From NCBI GenBank assembly GCA_000719025.1, contig JODP01000022.1:17779-81778 (forward strand): a stretch of 64,000 bases of DNA, read 5' to 3'. The notes under the pieces were generated by a model. It was not told the DNA's origin and made no database searches. It saw nothing but the letters and a program-made list of their open reading frames with translations. Positions 55,704 to 63,896 of the stretch are shown one piece after another. The translations under genes were made by a program, and so were the position numbers. Each line of letters begins with the position of its first letter. The stretch's first letter is position 1. This DNA comes from Kineosporia aurantiaca JCM 3230. Its GTDB lineage: Bacteria > Actinomycetota > Actinomycetes > Actinomycetales > Kineosporiaceae.

Positions 55704-56713
55704 TCGGCCCGGCCACGATCACCGGCCTCGGCTCGTGGTTGCCGCCTCGCACGGTGACCAACCACGACCTGGCCGCGGCCGGCCTGGAGACCTCCGACGA
55801 GTGGATCCGCCAGCGCACCGGGATCGCCGAACGACACGTCGTCGATCCCGGATCGGCCACCTCCGACCTGGCCGTGCGGGCCGGGCAGCTGGCCCTGAAG
55901 TCGGCCGGCACCGACGACGTCGATCTGCTGATCCTGGCCACCACCACCCCGGATCATCCGTGCCCGGCCACCGCGCCGGACGTGGCCGACCGGCTCGGGC
56001 AGTCGCGGATCATCGCCTTCGACGTCTCGGCCGTGTGCAGCGGTTTCCTCTACGCCCTGGTCACCGCCTCGGCCCTGGTCGGGGCCGGGCAGGCGCGCCG
56101 GGCCCTGGTGATCGGGGCGGAGTCCTTCAGCACCCTGCTGGACCCGGCGGACCGGACCAACCGGGCGATCTTCGGCGACGGGGCCGGAGCAGTCGTGCTG
56201 GAGGCCGCTCCCCAGGCGGGGACGAGGCGGCCCGGCGCCCTGCTCGGCATCGACCTGGCCAGCGACGGATCCCTCAAGGACCTGATCACCGTGCCCGGCG
56301 GCGGGTCCCGCCAGCGTTCCGGACCGCAACCGGCCGACCCGGCCCAGAACTATTTCCGGATGGAGGGCAAGCAGGTCTTCATGAAGGCCGTCACCCTGAT
56401 GGCCGACTCCTGCCGCCGCGCCGTCGCGAAGGCGGGCTGGGAACTGGACGCCGTCGACCGGGTCGTCCCCCACCAGGCCAACCAGCGGATCATCGACGCC
56501 GTCGCCGACCGTCTGCACATCGACCGGGGCAAGGCGATCAGCAATATCGAGAAGGTCGGGAACACCGCCGCCGCGTCCATCCCGATCGCCCTGGCCGACG
56601 CCTGTGCCGACGGGCGGCTGCGACCGGGCCACCGAACCGTCCTGACCGCCTTCGGCGGCGGGGCGACCTGGGGCGCGCTGGCTCTCGAATGGCCGGACAT
56701 CGACCTCGTCTGA
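55700..56713 (+). CDS. fabH: 3-oxoacyl-ACP synthase III
   Basis: A 337-residue KAS III with an intact triad: Cys in DVSAVCSGF, His in VPHQANQRI and Asn in VGNTAAASIP. It condenses an acyl-CoA starter with malonyl-ACP to give a beta-ketoacyl-ACP. Other landmarks are SDEWIRQRTGIAERH and the closing FGGGATWGALALEW. The ATG at 55700 matches the family N-terminus and overlaps the small linking frame. It lies 65 bases before the ACP gene. As a second KAS III beside an atypical one, it is the likely chain initiator. Confidence 0.95.
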   Translation: MIGPATITGLGSWLPPRTVTNHDLAAAGLETSDEWIRQRTGIAERHVVDPGSATSDLAVRAGQLALKSAGTDDVDLLILATTTPDHPCPATAPDVADRLGQSRIIAFDVSAVCSGFLYALVTASALVGAGQARRALVIGAESFSTLLDPADRTNRAIFGDGAGAVVLEAAPQAGTRRPGALLGIDLASDGSLKDLITVPGGGSRQRSGPQPADPAQNYFRMEGKQVFMKAVTLMADSCRRAVAKAGWELDAVDRVVPHQANQRIIDAVADRLHIDRGKAISNIEKVGNTAAASIPIALADACADGRLRPGHRTVLTAFGGGATWGALALEWPDIDLV

Positions 56714-56778
56714 GCGCACCCACCCGACCGTACCTCCGTCCAACCATTCCATCCGAAAGACCATGAGAGGAAATACCA

Positions 56779-57027
56779 ATGGACGCCATGCACAAGGCCC
56801 TCGTCGACATCCTCACCGGCAAGTTCGGTATCCCGGCCGGGTCCGTCACCGACGACGTCACACTGACCGAACTCCAGCTCGACTCCCTGGCCCTGCTGGA
56901 GATGTCGCTCTCGGTCGAGGAGAGCCTGGGAATCACCCTGGAGGTCGACGAGCTGGTCAACGACATCACCGTGGCCGACACGGTCGCCCTGATGTGGTCC
57001 AAGAACGCCGAAGGCCTGGTCGCCTGA
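56779..57027 (+). CDS. Acyl carrier protein
   Basis: An 82-residue stand-alone ACP. The phosphopantetheine Ser is in ELQLDSLALLEM; the rest shows the four-helix pattern with acidic helix II. GAGAGGAAATACC just before the ATG is a good binding site. It sits between fabH and fabF, and its stop overlaps the fabF start (TGATG). It should carry the chain built by these ketosynthases. No phosphopantetheinyl transferase gene is in the window. Confidence 0.95.
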   Translation: MDAMHKALVDILTGKFGIPAGSVTDDVTLTELQLDSLALLEMSLSVEESLGITLEVDELVNDITVADTVALMWSKNAEGLVA

Positions 57028-58265
57028 TGCCGGCCTCCAGACCGGCACCGTTCGATGTCGCGGTGACCGGGCTCGGACTGATCACCCCGGCCGGCATCGG
57101 TATCGAGCAGAACTGGCAGCGGATCCTCTCGGGTGTCTCGACCGCCCGACCCGGCCCCGAACTGGGCGGCGCGGGATCCGGGATCAGTTGTCAGATCGAG
57201 GGTTTCGATGCCGACCAGGTACTGGGCCGGGAGCTGTCCTGGCGCCTGGACCGGTTCGTGCAGCTCGCGCTGGCCGCGTCCCGGGCCGCCCTGGCCGACG
57301 CCGGACTCGACCCCGGCAGCTGGGACGGCGCCCGGGTCGGGGTGGTGATGGGCAACTCCCTCGGCGGATCGGCCACCTTCGAGAAACAGCACCAGCGACT
57401 GCTGGCCGGTGGCCCGCGCCGGGTCTCGCCCATGCTGATCCCGATGTCGATGATGAACATGGTCTCCGGCTACGTGGCCATGGACTGCGGAGCCGGCGGC
57501 CCGAACCTGGTCACGGCCAGCGCCTGTGCTTCGGGAGCCTCCGCCATCGGGACCGGCCGGGCCATGCTGCGCGCGGGCGAGTGCGACATCGTGATCGCCG
57601 GCGCCAGCGAGTCCGCCCTGTCCGGGGCGGTTCTCAGTGGCCTGGGTGCCCTCGGGGCACTATCGGCGCGCACGGACGATCCCGGCGCGGCCTCACGTCC
57701 CTTCGACGCCGAGCGGGACGGCTTCGTGCCGGGAGAGGCGGCCGGCGTGCTGATCCTGGAACGCACGGGGGACGCCCGGGCCCGCGGCGCCCGGATCCGC
57801 GCCAAGATCAGCGGGTACGCCGCCACCGCCGACGCCTACCACGCCACGGCTCCCGATCCCAGTGGCGCGGGGGTGGAGCGGGCGATCCGGCAGGCGCTGC
57901 AGGACGCCGGTGTCTCGGCGCAGGAGGTCACGCACGTCAACGCCCACGGCACCTCGACGCCGCTGAACGACCTGGTGGAAGGGCAGGTCCTGCATCGGGT
58001 GTTCGGTACCGGCCCGGCCGTGACCTCGACCAAGGGGGTCACGGGGCACACGCTCGGTGCGGCCGGCGCCATCGAGGCGGCGTATGCGGTGCTGGCCGTG
58101 GAGAACGACGAGATCCCGCCCACGGCCAATCTCGACACGATCGATCCCGAGATCGCGATCGACGTGGTCACCGGCGGTTCCCGGAAGGAGAAGGTGGAGG
58201 TCGCCACCACCAACTCCTTCGGGTTCGGCGGCCACAACGCAGTGCTCGTGGTGACGGCCGCCTGA
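57027..58265 (+). CDS. fabF: 3-oxoacyl-ACP synthase II
   Basis: A 412-residue KAS II with the Cys-His-His triad: TASACASGASAIG, VNAHGTSTPLND and KGVTGHTLGAAGA. It elongates acyl-ACP with malonyl-ACP. Full-length FabF, not a chain-length-factor, since the Cys is present. No partner ketoreductase, dehydratase or enoyl reductase gene follows, so either primary FAS enzymes complete the cycle or only beta-keto intermediates are needed, as AfsA would use. Start at ATG 57027 overlaps the ACP stop. A perfect hairpin follows. Confidence 0.95.
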   Translation: MPASRPAPFDVAVTGLGLITPAGIGIEQNWQRILSGVSTARPGPELGGAGSGISCQIEGFDADQVLGRELSWRLDRFVQLALAASRAALADAGLDPGSWDGARVGVVMGNSLGGSATFEKQHQRLLAGGPRRVSPMLIPMSMMNMVSGYVAMDCGAGGPNLVTASACASGASAIGTGRAMLRAGECDIVIAGASESALSGAVLSGLGALGALSARTDDPGAASRPFDAERDGFVPGEAAGVLILERTGDARARGARIRAKISGYAATADAYHATAPDPSGAGVERAIRQALQDAGVSAQEVTHVNAHGTSTPLNDLVEGQVLHRVFGTGPAVTSTKGVTGHTLGAAGAIEAAYAVLAVENDEIPPTANLDTIDPEIAIDVVTGGSRKEKVEVATTNSFGFGGHNAVLVVTAA

Positions 58266-58300
58266 GCCGTCAAGACGTCGGAAGGCACCAGGTGTGCACC

Positions 58301-58331
58301 GTCCGGCAGGCCTCAGTGGGGCCTGCCGGAC
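58301..58331 (+). terminator. Terminator after fabF
   Basis: GTCCGGCAGGCC (58301-58312) and GGCCTGCCGGAC (58320-58331) are perfect 12-bp arms around a seven-base loop, between fabF and the aldo/keto reductase gene. It likely ends the rightward operon. Confidence 0.85.
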
Positions 58332-58377
58332 GCGTCCGGGCCGATCGGCACGGACGGAACCCGTAAGGAAGATACTG

Positions 58378-59376
58378 ATGCAAACACAAGAGTTCGGCCT
58401 GGATGCCAAGCCGCTGGCCCGAATTGGCCTGGGCTGTATGGGGATGAGCTGGCTGTATCAGGAGTCACACCGGGACGATGTCGAGTCGATCCGGGTGATC
58501 CGCAGCGCGATTGACTCGGGGGTCACCCTTTTCGACTCGGCGAACATCTACGGCAACGGTCACAACGAGCGGATCCTCGGTCGGGCAGTGGGCCGGCGCG
58601 CCGGGCAGGTCCTGGTCGCGACCAAGGCCGGCCTCGTAGTGGACGACGAGCGCCGCCGCCTCCTGCACCGCGACGCCAGGCCAACGGCCGTACAGAACAG
58701 CGTGCGGGCCAGTCTCAAGCGCCTCGACCTGCCCGTGATCGACCTGCTCTACCTGCACCGGGTCGATCCCGAGGTACCCCTGGAGGAAACCTGGTCGGCG
58801 ATGGCCGAGCTGGTGCAGGACGGCCTCGTACGTAACCTAGGGCTGTCCGAGGTGACCCGTGAGCAGGCCGAACGGGCCCATGCCCAGCACCCGGTCGCAG
58901 CGATCCAGTCGGAACTGTCCCTTTGGACGCGAGACCCGCTGGGCCTGATCCCCGATCGGACCCACCCAGCGGCCTGGCACCGGTCGGGGGACAATCTGCT
59001 CGACTGGTGCGCGCAAGCAGGGGCCGTCTTCGTACCGTTCGCACCGCTCGGGCGCGGGTACCTGACGGCAACCCTGCCGACCACCTTCGAGGACAGCGAT
59101 TTCCGTTCCGGGAACGAGAGGTTCACCCCGGTTGCCCGGGCGGCCAACGAAAAGCTGCTGGGAACGATCCGGACGATCGCGAAGACCCACGCCAGCAGCC
59201 CGGCCCAGGTGGCCCTGGCCTGGGTCCTCGCCCAGGGGGAGCACGTGGTGCCGATACCGGGCACGAAACAACTGCGGTACCTGCGTGAGAACCTGCAAGC
59301 CGCCGACCTGGTCCTCAACGAGGACGAAATGCGCGCCTTGGACGGGTTGCCCGCCCCCAGCGGCGCCCGGTACTAG
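58378..59376 (+). CDS. Aldo/keto reductase
   Basis: A 332-residue NADPH-dependent reductase with a TIM-barrel AKR pattern: IGLGCMGMSWLY, the catalytic Asp and Tyr in LFDSANIYGNG, Lys in VATKAGL, His in LLYLHRVDPEVP, and the cofactor segment IPGTKQLRYL near the end. It is typical of the actinobacterial AKR13-like group. TAAGGAAG precedes the ATG at 58378. It has its own unit after the fabF terminator. A beta-keto or butenolide reduction fits the neighbours, but the substrate is unknown. Confidence 0.9.
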   Translation: MQTQEFGLDAKPLARIGLGCMGMSWLYQESHRDDVESIRVIRSAIDSGVTLFDSANIYGNGHNERILGRAVGRRAGQVLVATKAGLVVDDERRRLLHRDARPTAVQNSVRASLKRLDLPVIDLLYLHRVDPEVPLEETWSAMAELVQDGLVRNLGLSEVTREQAERAHAQHPVAAIQSELSLWTRDPLGLIPDRTHPAAWHRSGDNLLDWCAQAGAVFVPFAPLGRGYLTATLPTTFEDSDFRSGNERFTPVARAANEKLLGTIRTIAKTHASSPAQVALAWVLAQGEHVVPIPGTKQLRYLRENLQAADLVLNEDEMRALDGLPAPSGARY

Positions 59377-59383
59377 GGCGGTG

Positions 59384-59779
59384 CTAGAAGGGAACCCCTC
59401 GGCCGGCGAGGTAGGAACGCCAGCCTCCGGCGTCGCTGATGTCGACGACGCCGGGCAGGTCCAGGGCCTCCGTGCGCATCCGCATCGTCAGCGAACCGGT
59501 TCCGTCGGCCAGCTCGACGATGCCGAGTTCCAGTTCGGCCGGTTCCCGGGGCAGGAGGTTGTCGGCCAGCATCAGGTAGGGCAGTTCGTAGACTTCGCCG
59601 GGAACTGAGCGGCCCCCGGACGCGACCGGGTGCAGTCCGGGGAAGGTGTCCCGGACCGAGAAGAAGCGGTACCGGGCGGCGGTGTCGAACTCACCCACGA
59701 AGGTGGCGTCAGCGAAGGCGTCGTTGAACTCGCCGCCGCGCATGCCCTGTCCGTTCACGAACATCCTGACCAGATCCAT
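59384..59779 (-). CDS. Allophanate-hydrolase C-terminal-like protein (GGCT-like fold)
   Basis: A 131-residue protein matching the stand-alone allophanate hydrolase-related family: MFVNGQGMRGGEF, RYRFFSVRDTFPGLHPV, GGRSVPGEVYELPY and a final VDISDAGGWRSYLAG. The fold is like gamma-glutamylcyclotransferases. The family's reaction is poorly known; the C-terminal domain of AtzF acts in decarboxylation during urea amidolyase-type breakdown. It is convergent with the aldo/keto reductase gene and probably not part of the pathway. Confidence 0.8.
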   Translation of the reverse strand: MDLVRMFVNGQGMRGGEFNDAFADATFVGEFDTAARYRFFSVRDTFPGLHPVASGGRSVPGEVYELPYLMLADNLLPREPAELELGIVELADGTGSLTMRMRTEALDLPGVVDISDAGGWRSYLAGRGVPF

Positions 59780-59806
59780 CCTTCGACCCTAGTCGTTGAG
59801 GCACGA

Positions 59807-59842
59807 CAGAACCCCCAGGTGAACGGACTCCTGGGGGTTCTG
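59807..59842. repeat. Perfect hairpin in a divergent promoter gap
   Basis: CAGAACCCCCAGG (59807-59819) and CCTGGGGGTTCTG (59830-59842) form 13-bp arms around a ten-base loop. It lies upstream of both flanking genes, an odd place for a terminator. A near-copy, including a similar loop, is found at 60854-60886 on the other side of the PAP2 gene. Confidence 0.8.
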
Positions 59843-59948
59843 GTGGGGTGATGCAGGCGACCAGGTGGTCGAGCAGTGGTCTCGGTCGGTGAGGGTGTAG
59901 TTAGCTGGGCCGGAAAGACCCCGCTGTCCTCACCCGATCGGTCACACC

Positions 59949-60776
59949 ATGGCACCATTACTTCAGAAGCTCTTTCACCGCGCACCAGCAGAATCCGCTG
60001 GCCCGGCTCCGGCGCGCGGTCACGGCGCATGGGCTGCGATCCGCGAGTTTCTGTTCCTGGCCATTCTTTTTGCTGTTTATAAGTACGGCCGGCTGCTGGT
60101 CCGAGGGCATGAGCGGGAGGCCATCGACCATGCCCGGTCGCTGCGCCACCTGGAAGCATCCCTGCACCTGCCCTCGGAGGCCGGCCTGCAGGCGCACCTG
60201 CTGACCGGCGACCTGGCCCGTTTTCTCGACGTCTACTACGTCACAGTGCACTGGCCGATCATGGTGGCGTTCCTGGCCTGGGGATACTTCCGGCGCCCCC
60301 GCCAGGAGTACCTCTGGGCCCGGAACCTGCTGATCATCCAGACCGGCCTGGGCCTGGCCATCCACCTGACCTACCCGCTCGCCCCACCCCGGATGTTCCC
60401 GCAGTGGGGCTTCGTCGACACGATGAACGTGTTCGGGCCCTCGGCCTACGGCCATGCGGGCTCGGCGGTGTCCAACCAGTACGCGGCCATGCCCAGCCTC
60501 CACCTCGGCTGGGCGGTCCTGATCGCCGTGGTCGTGGCCAGAACCGGTCCGCGCTGGCTCGCCGTTCTGACCGGCCTGCATGCCTTCATCACCCTGGCGG
60601 TGGTCATCCTGACCGCCAACCACTGGTGGCTGGACTGCATCGTCGGGGAACTCCTGCTGATCGTGGCGCTGCACAGCCTGCGCCGGCTCGGCTCGGAGCC
60701 GCAGTCCCGACGCGCGCAGGCGAAGTCGGCGGACGAGGCTGTGCCCGCCGGTGATCCCGCCGGCCTGCCTGGATGA
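59949..60776 (+). CDS. PAP2-superfamily membrane protein
   Basis: A 275-residue membrane protein with about five hydrophobic segments. It belongs to the AUR1/inositolphosphotransferase-like branch of the PAP2 superfamily: YPLAPPRMFPQWGFVD, then NQYAAMPSLHLGWAVLI, then LTANHWWLDCIVG, the last two holding the catalytic His residues. It could dephosphorylate a lipid phosphate or transfer a phospho-headgroup. It is flanked by two near-identical hairpins. A role in removing phosphate from an AfsA-type product is possible but no better supported than the HAD enzyme. Confidence 0.82.
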   Translation: MAPLLQKLFHRAPAESAGPAPARGHGAWAAIREFLFLAILFAVYKYGRLLVRGHEREAIDHARSLRHLEASLHLPSEAGLQAHLLTGDLARFLDVYYVTVHWPIMVAFLAWGYFRRPRQEYLWARNLLIIQTGLGLAIHLTYPLAPPRMFPQWGFVDTMNVFGPSAYGHAGSAVSNQYAAMPSLHLGWAVLIAVVVARTGPRWLAVLTGLHAFITLAVVILTANHWWLDCIVGELLLIVALHSLRRLGSEPQSRRAQAKSADEAVPAGDPAGLPG

Positions 60777-60853
60777 CGCACCTGAGGACGCCGGTCGCGG
60801 AGTTCCATCCTTGGGCTCACCCAGGCGCAGTCGGCCCAGCTTCCGGTGTGGCA

Positions 60854-60886
60854 GAACCCCCAGGTGAGCGGTGCTCCTGGGGGTTC
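60854..60886. terminator. Hairpin after the PAP2 gene
   Basis: GAACCCCCAGG (60854-60864) and CCTGGGGGTTC (60876-60886) pair perfectly over 11 bp. It lies between the convergent ends of the PAP2 and DUF397 genes, so it is a good terminator. It nearly matches the hairpin at 59807-59842. Confidence 0.8.
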
Positions 60887-60907
60887 AAAGGCGCGCGTCT
60901 CGGCTGA

Positions 60908-61120
60908 TCAGTCGAGCAGGCGGTCGAACTCGTTCTTCTTCGCGCCGTCGAGGAAGGCCGCGATCTCGGAGCGCTTGAAGGTCAGGACCGGGCCCTGCTT
61001 GTTCTTGCTGTCGCGGAGGTAGACAACCGCCTGGTTGCCGGCCTCCGTGCCGAACTCGACGCAGTTCCCGGAAGAGCCGGATGCTGCGGCCTTGATCCAG
61101 GTGATGCGATCGGTGCTCAT
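60908..61120 (-). CDS. DUF397 protein
   Basis: A 70-residue DUF397 protein (MSTDRITWIKA, SGNCVEFG, VVYLRDSKNK, AAFLDGAKKNEFDRLL). It is the paralogue of the protein at 509-721. Its start overlaps the stop of the upstream XRE frame by four bases, as in the left-hand pair. Because the XRE gene is frameshifted, the coupling would work only if ribosomes enter the downstream frame. Function as a partner of a DUF5753 regulator. Confidence 0.9.
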   Translation of the reverse strand: MSTDRITWIKAAASGSSGNCVEFGTEAGNQAVVYLRDSKNKQGPVLTFKRSEIAAFLDGAKKNEFDRLLD

Positions 61121-61964
61121 CGCTCGTACTCCCTCAGGTGAACCGACTGTGCTACCAGCCTGTCATACGTCCACTGCAACTCCTTGAGCATGGACGTCTT
61201 GACCGAGTACTGGCCGCCCAGGTGCGTCTCGGTGTAGGCGAGATCAGGTTCGTTCGCGTCATCGAACTCGAGCAGAGTGAATTCGCCTCTCGTAGCGGAC
61301 CGGGCACCATTGGCGAACGGCAGGACCCGGATGGCAACCGCACGCTTCTTGGCAAGGGCGCGTAGGTGGGCGAGTTGTTCGTGCATGATGTGAGTTCCGC
61401 CGACCTGGCTGACTAAGGCAGCTTCGTCGATGACCATCGAAACGACGACACCCTTGCGGTCAAAGACGTTCTGGGCCCTACGGACGCGGATCTCGGCCAA
61501 GCGGCGGGCGTAGTCAGGATCCTCGACGTAGTGCGGGTCGCTGGTGGCCAGGGCAGCTGCATAGGCGGGAGTCTGGCACCAGCCGGGGATGTTGGTGCCG
61601 AACACATGGATGCGGTCGGCCACCGCCTCCAGATCCAGAAGCTGGACCAGCCACGGCTGATGTCCTGGCGGTATTTCTCGTGCCACTCGTCCTCGTCGGC
61701 CTGCTCGACCATCTCCAGCAGGCGCCGGGTTGCCTCAGCCTCGAGACCGTAGAAAGCGCAGGCGGCTTGGACGAGGAGATAGTTGGGTTTGACCTCGCCA
61801 CCTTCGAGACGGCGGATGGTGCGCTGGTTGACGTGCAGCGCCGCGGCTGCCTCGGCGAGGGGCAGTTCTTTTTTCGCGCGGTCCGGGAAGTACATCGCGC
61901 GAGCGGCCTTGAGCTGGCGGCCGATCGACCTACGCTGGGTCGCGGCGCTGGCCTTCTGCGTCAT
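61117..61964 (-). pseudogene. XRE/DUF5753 regulator broken by a one-base frameshift
   Basis: The gene starts MTQKASAATQ at 61964 with a good helix-turn-helix (AAALHVNQRTIRRLEGGEVKP) and continues to DEWHEKYRQDIS. There the frame is lost; the protein resumes in another frame as PWLVQLLDLEAVADRIHV and runs to the DUF397 gene. Compared with the paralogue at 718-1566, which reads RYRQDIAPWLVQLL, one C is missing near 61651-61658. Everything either side is well conserved, so the lesion is recent or a sequencing error. If real, only a 100-residue DNA-binding fragment is made. Confidence 0.85.
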
Positions 61965-62121
61965 GTGATCAGGATATCCCCGAAAAGCATTGACACGAAA
62001 CGGCGGTCTTGCTGTCACGGTTATGCAGTCACGGCCTGAGCGCCAGGTTGTTCTTCTTCGGTGTGGGGCCGGAATCTGTTGCTACAGGAAGCAACGGGGA
62101 AACCAGACAGGGGAGACGACT

Positions 62122-62442
62122 ATGGAGGCGTCACAGGGGAATCTGTTCGTGGGGTCGTGGATACCGGAGGATGTGGCCCGCCTGATGGTTCACCTACGTC
62201 ATCACGGGGTGCCGGTTTTCGAGGTTTCGGGCGCGGGGGAACTCGCCGTCGCGGTTCGGTTCGAGCCGAACCTTGGACAGACGGCGATGGTGGAAAGTCT
62301 GCTGCTGGCCTGGCCTGGGGTGTGCCGGGTGGAGCACGTGCGCGCCGGTCTGACGTTCGCGCACGGACGTCCCGTCGTTCCTGCCCCGGACCACACTCGC
62401 CGACGATTCCCCCGCTTCCGCTCCCCGCGGCGTCCCTCATGA
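62122..62442 (+). CDS. Small protein of unknown function
   Basis: A 106-residue protein I do not recognise. The first 70 residues look like a small alpha/beta unit (IPEDVARLMVHLRHHGVPVFEVSG, then ELAVAVRFEP); the tail is Arg/Pro-rich and probably disordered. GGGGAGACGACT before the ATG gives a good start; the longer upstream frame is not protein-like. It is the first of three small rightward genes near the window edge. Confidence 0.6.
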   Translation: MEASQGNLFVGSWIPEDVARLMVHLRHHGVPVFEVSGAGELAVAVRFEPNLGQTAMVESLLLAWPGVCRVEHVRAGLTFAHGRPVVPAPDHTRRRFPRFRSPRRPS

Positions 62443-62485
62443 TCGGCCGGTTACCGGCTCTGGAACATGATGCTGTCGCGCGTCC

Positions 62486-62767
62486 TTGGGCCGCTGTGAG
62501 GTGTTCATCAGCGACGACGAGACGCACTCGGTGATGGTGCTGGAGTTTGTGTTCCGGTCTGAGGACATCACGGTCTGGCACGGCACCCGGACGCTCGCGG
62601 TGATGGACCGGTTCGACTTCATCGCCTGGCTCTGGGAGGGCGGCGAGTTCGTGGTCGACGACCTGGTCTGGAACCTTGAGGGCCGGTCGACCCTGCTCAC
62701 GATCGACGGGCATCAGACCTACGCGGTCGACGGTTCGACCATCGCTCACCTTGCGGGCAGGGCGTGA
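62486..62767 (+). CDS. Small protein of unknown function
   Basis: Up to 93 residues, acidic and beta-rich (HSVMVLEFVFRSEDITVWH, then TYAVDGSTIAHLAG). I do not recognise a family. The start is uncertain: TTG at 62486 or GTG near 62501. It lies 43 bases after the previous small gene on the same strand, so the two may be co-transcribed. No membrane segment or signal peptide is seen. Confidence 0.5.
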   Translation: MGRCEVFISDDETHSVMVLEFVFRSEDITVWHGTRTLAVMDRFDFIAWLWEGGEFVVDDLVWNLEGRSTLLTIDGHQTYAVDGSTIAHLAGRA

Positions 62768-62975
62768 ACAGCCGGTACGCCGGCTCCTGAACCCGTCCAC
62801 CGCGCTGCGACTCCCTCCCGCGCGCGGTGGACGGCCAGCCGGTCGGGTGAGCACACGCGGGGATGCCCCGACCGGCGAGACGGGGCCGGCGTCCAGGCTC
62901 GGCGACTCAGTCGTGTGAGCGGGGCGCCGGTCCCGGCAGATTCAACAATTGACGATCAGCACGGGGGAACGACGT

Positions 62976-63344
62976 ATGCGCGAGATCCAGCATCCCGAGG
63001 GGCATCCATGGGTGACGACGTCGGTGGTGGACGAGGGGGCGATCGATCACGAGCGGGTGATCGGCACCGTCGCCGTGACCGGTGAGCTCGTGAGCATCCG
63101 GGTCGCTCAGCGGGTCGACTTCGATCTGCTGGTCGATCCGGTCACCGTGCGGGTGTGGCCGCCGCGGATCACGGTGGGTGGGATGTTCGAGATGGACGCC
63201 GCGCAGGGTGCGGAGATCATCGAGCACATGCTCGAGGCCGTGGCGCATGCTGAGAAGGTGATCAGGGCAATGGCTGAGGGGACGGGGTCGGGGTTTCAGC
63301 GGATGGGGCTGGGGGAGGGGCGGGGCGTCACAAGGTCGAAATAA
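62976..63344 (+). CDS. Small protein of unknown function
   Basis: A 122-residue protein I do not recognise. The core is beta-rich (IGTVAVTGELVSIRVAQRVDF, then PVTVRVWPPRITV), followed by a helix (GAEIIEHMLEAVAHAEKVIRAM) and a Gly-rich tail. GGGGGAACGACGT precedes ATG 62976. It follows two other small unknown genes; the intervening 200 bases hold nothing clear. Confidence 0.6.
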   Translation: MREIQHPEGHPWVTTSVVDEGAIDHERVIGTVAVTGELVSIRVAQRVDFDLLVDPVTVRVWPPRITVGGMFEMDAAQGAEIIEHMLEAVAHAEKVIRAMAEGTGSGFQRMGLGEGRGVTRSK

Positions 63345-63505
63345 CGCGACCTGCCATCAGTCTGGCCCAGCGGCCTCCCGGCCGCGAAAGGGGCCAGGAG
63401 GGCGGCGAGCGCGGCGCGGTCTTGCTCGTCCCACTCATTCAGGTGCTCGTCGATCGCGGTAGCGAGCCTGTCCCGCATGAGCGAGACAATGGCCACGCCG
63501 TAGCA
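63296..63505 (-). pseudogene. MarR C-terminal remnant
   Basis: A leftward frame shows only the closing dimerisation helix of a MarR-type regulator (DRLATAIDEHLNEWDEQDRAALAALLAPF, about 63377-63496). No winged-helix domain is found upstream in any frame. It is probably a fragment left by rearrangement at the edge of the insertion-sequence remnant. The remaining gap to 63896 holds nothing I can name. Confidence 0.35.
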
Positions 63506-63896
63506 TCGCAACGAGCCGAGCCGACCTCGCGTCCATCCGGAACTCGCAGCTGAGTATCCCAAGCAGGTCCGAGGAATTGTTCTGGCGGCCCGCTGACCGC
63601 CGACTTGACCACCGCGACTACGTCGGGTACCGCTCCCTGCTGCTCGAAACGCCGGAACCAGCCGAGTCGGCCGCATCCCACCTGCACATCGTCAGCGATC
63701 ACACACCTCCGGCCGCCCACACCGCCCACCTCCACTGCACTTGGTCCGTCTGGATCCCTTCCAGATGCTGCTGCTCGGTGGAGCCATCAGTAAATCTAGA
63801 AGGATCAGCGGTCAGGGCCCAGAGCCCCCGGCAGCCTGGGTGGTGCCAGGACCCCCCCATGCAGTTCGCGCCATCCGGGGACGAGACTGGTCGTGG

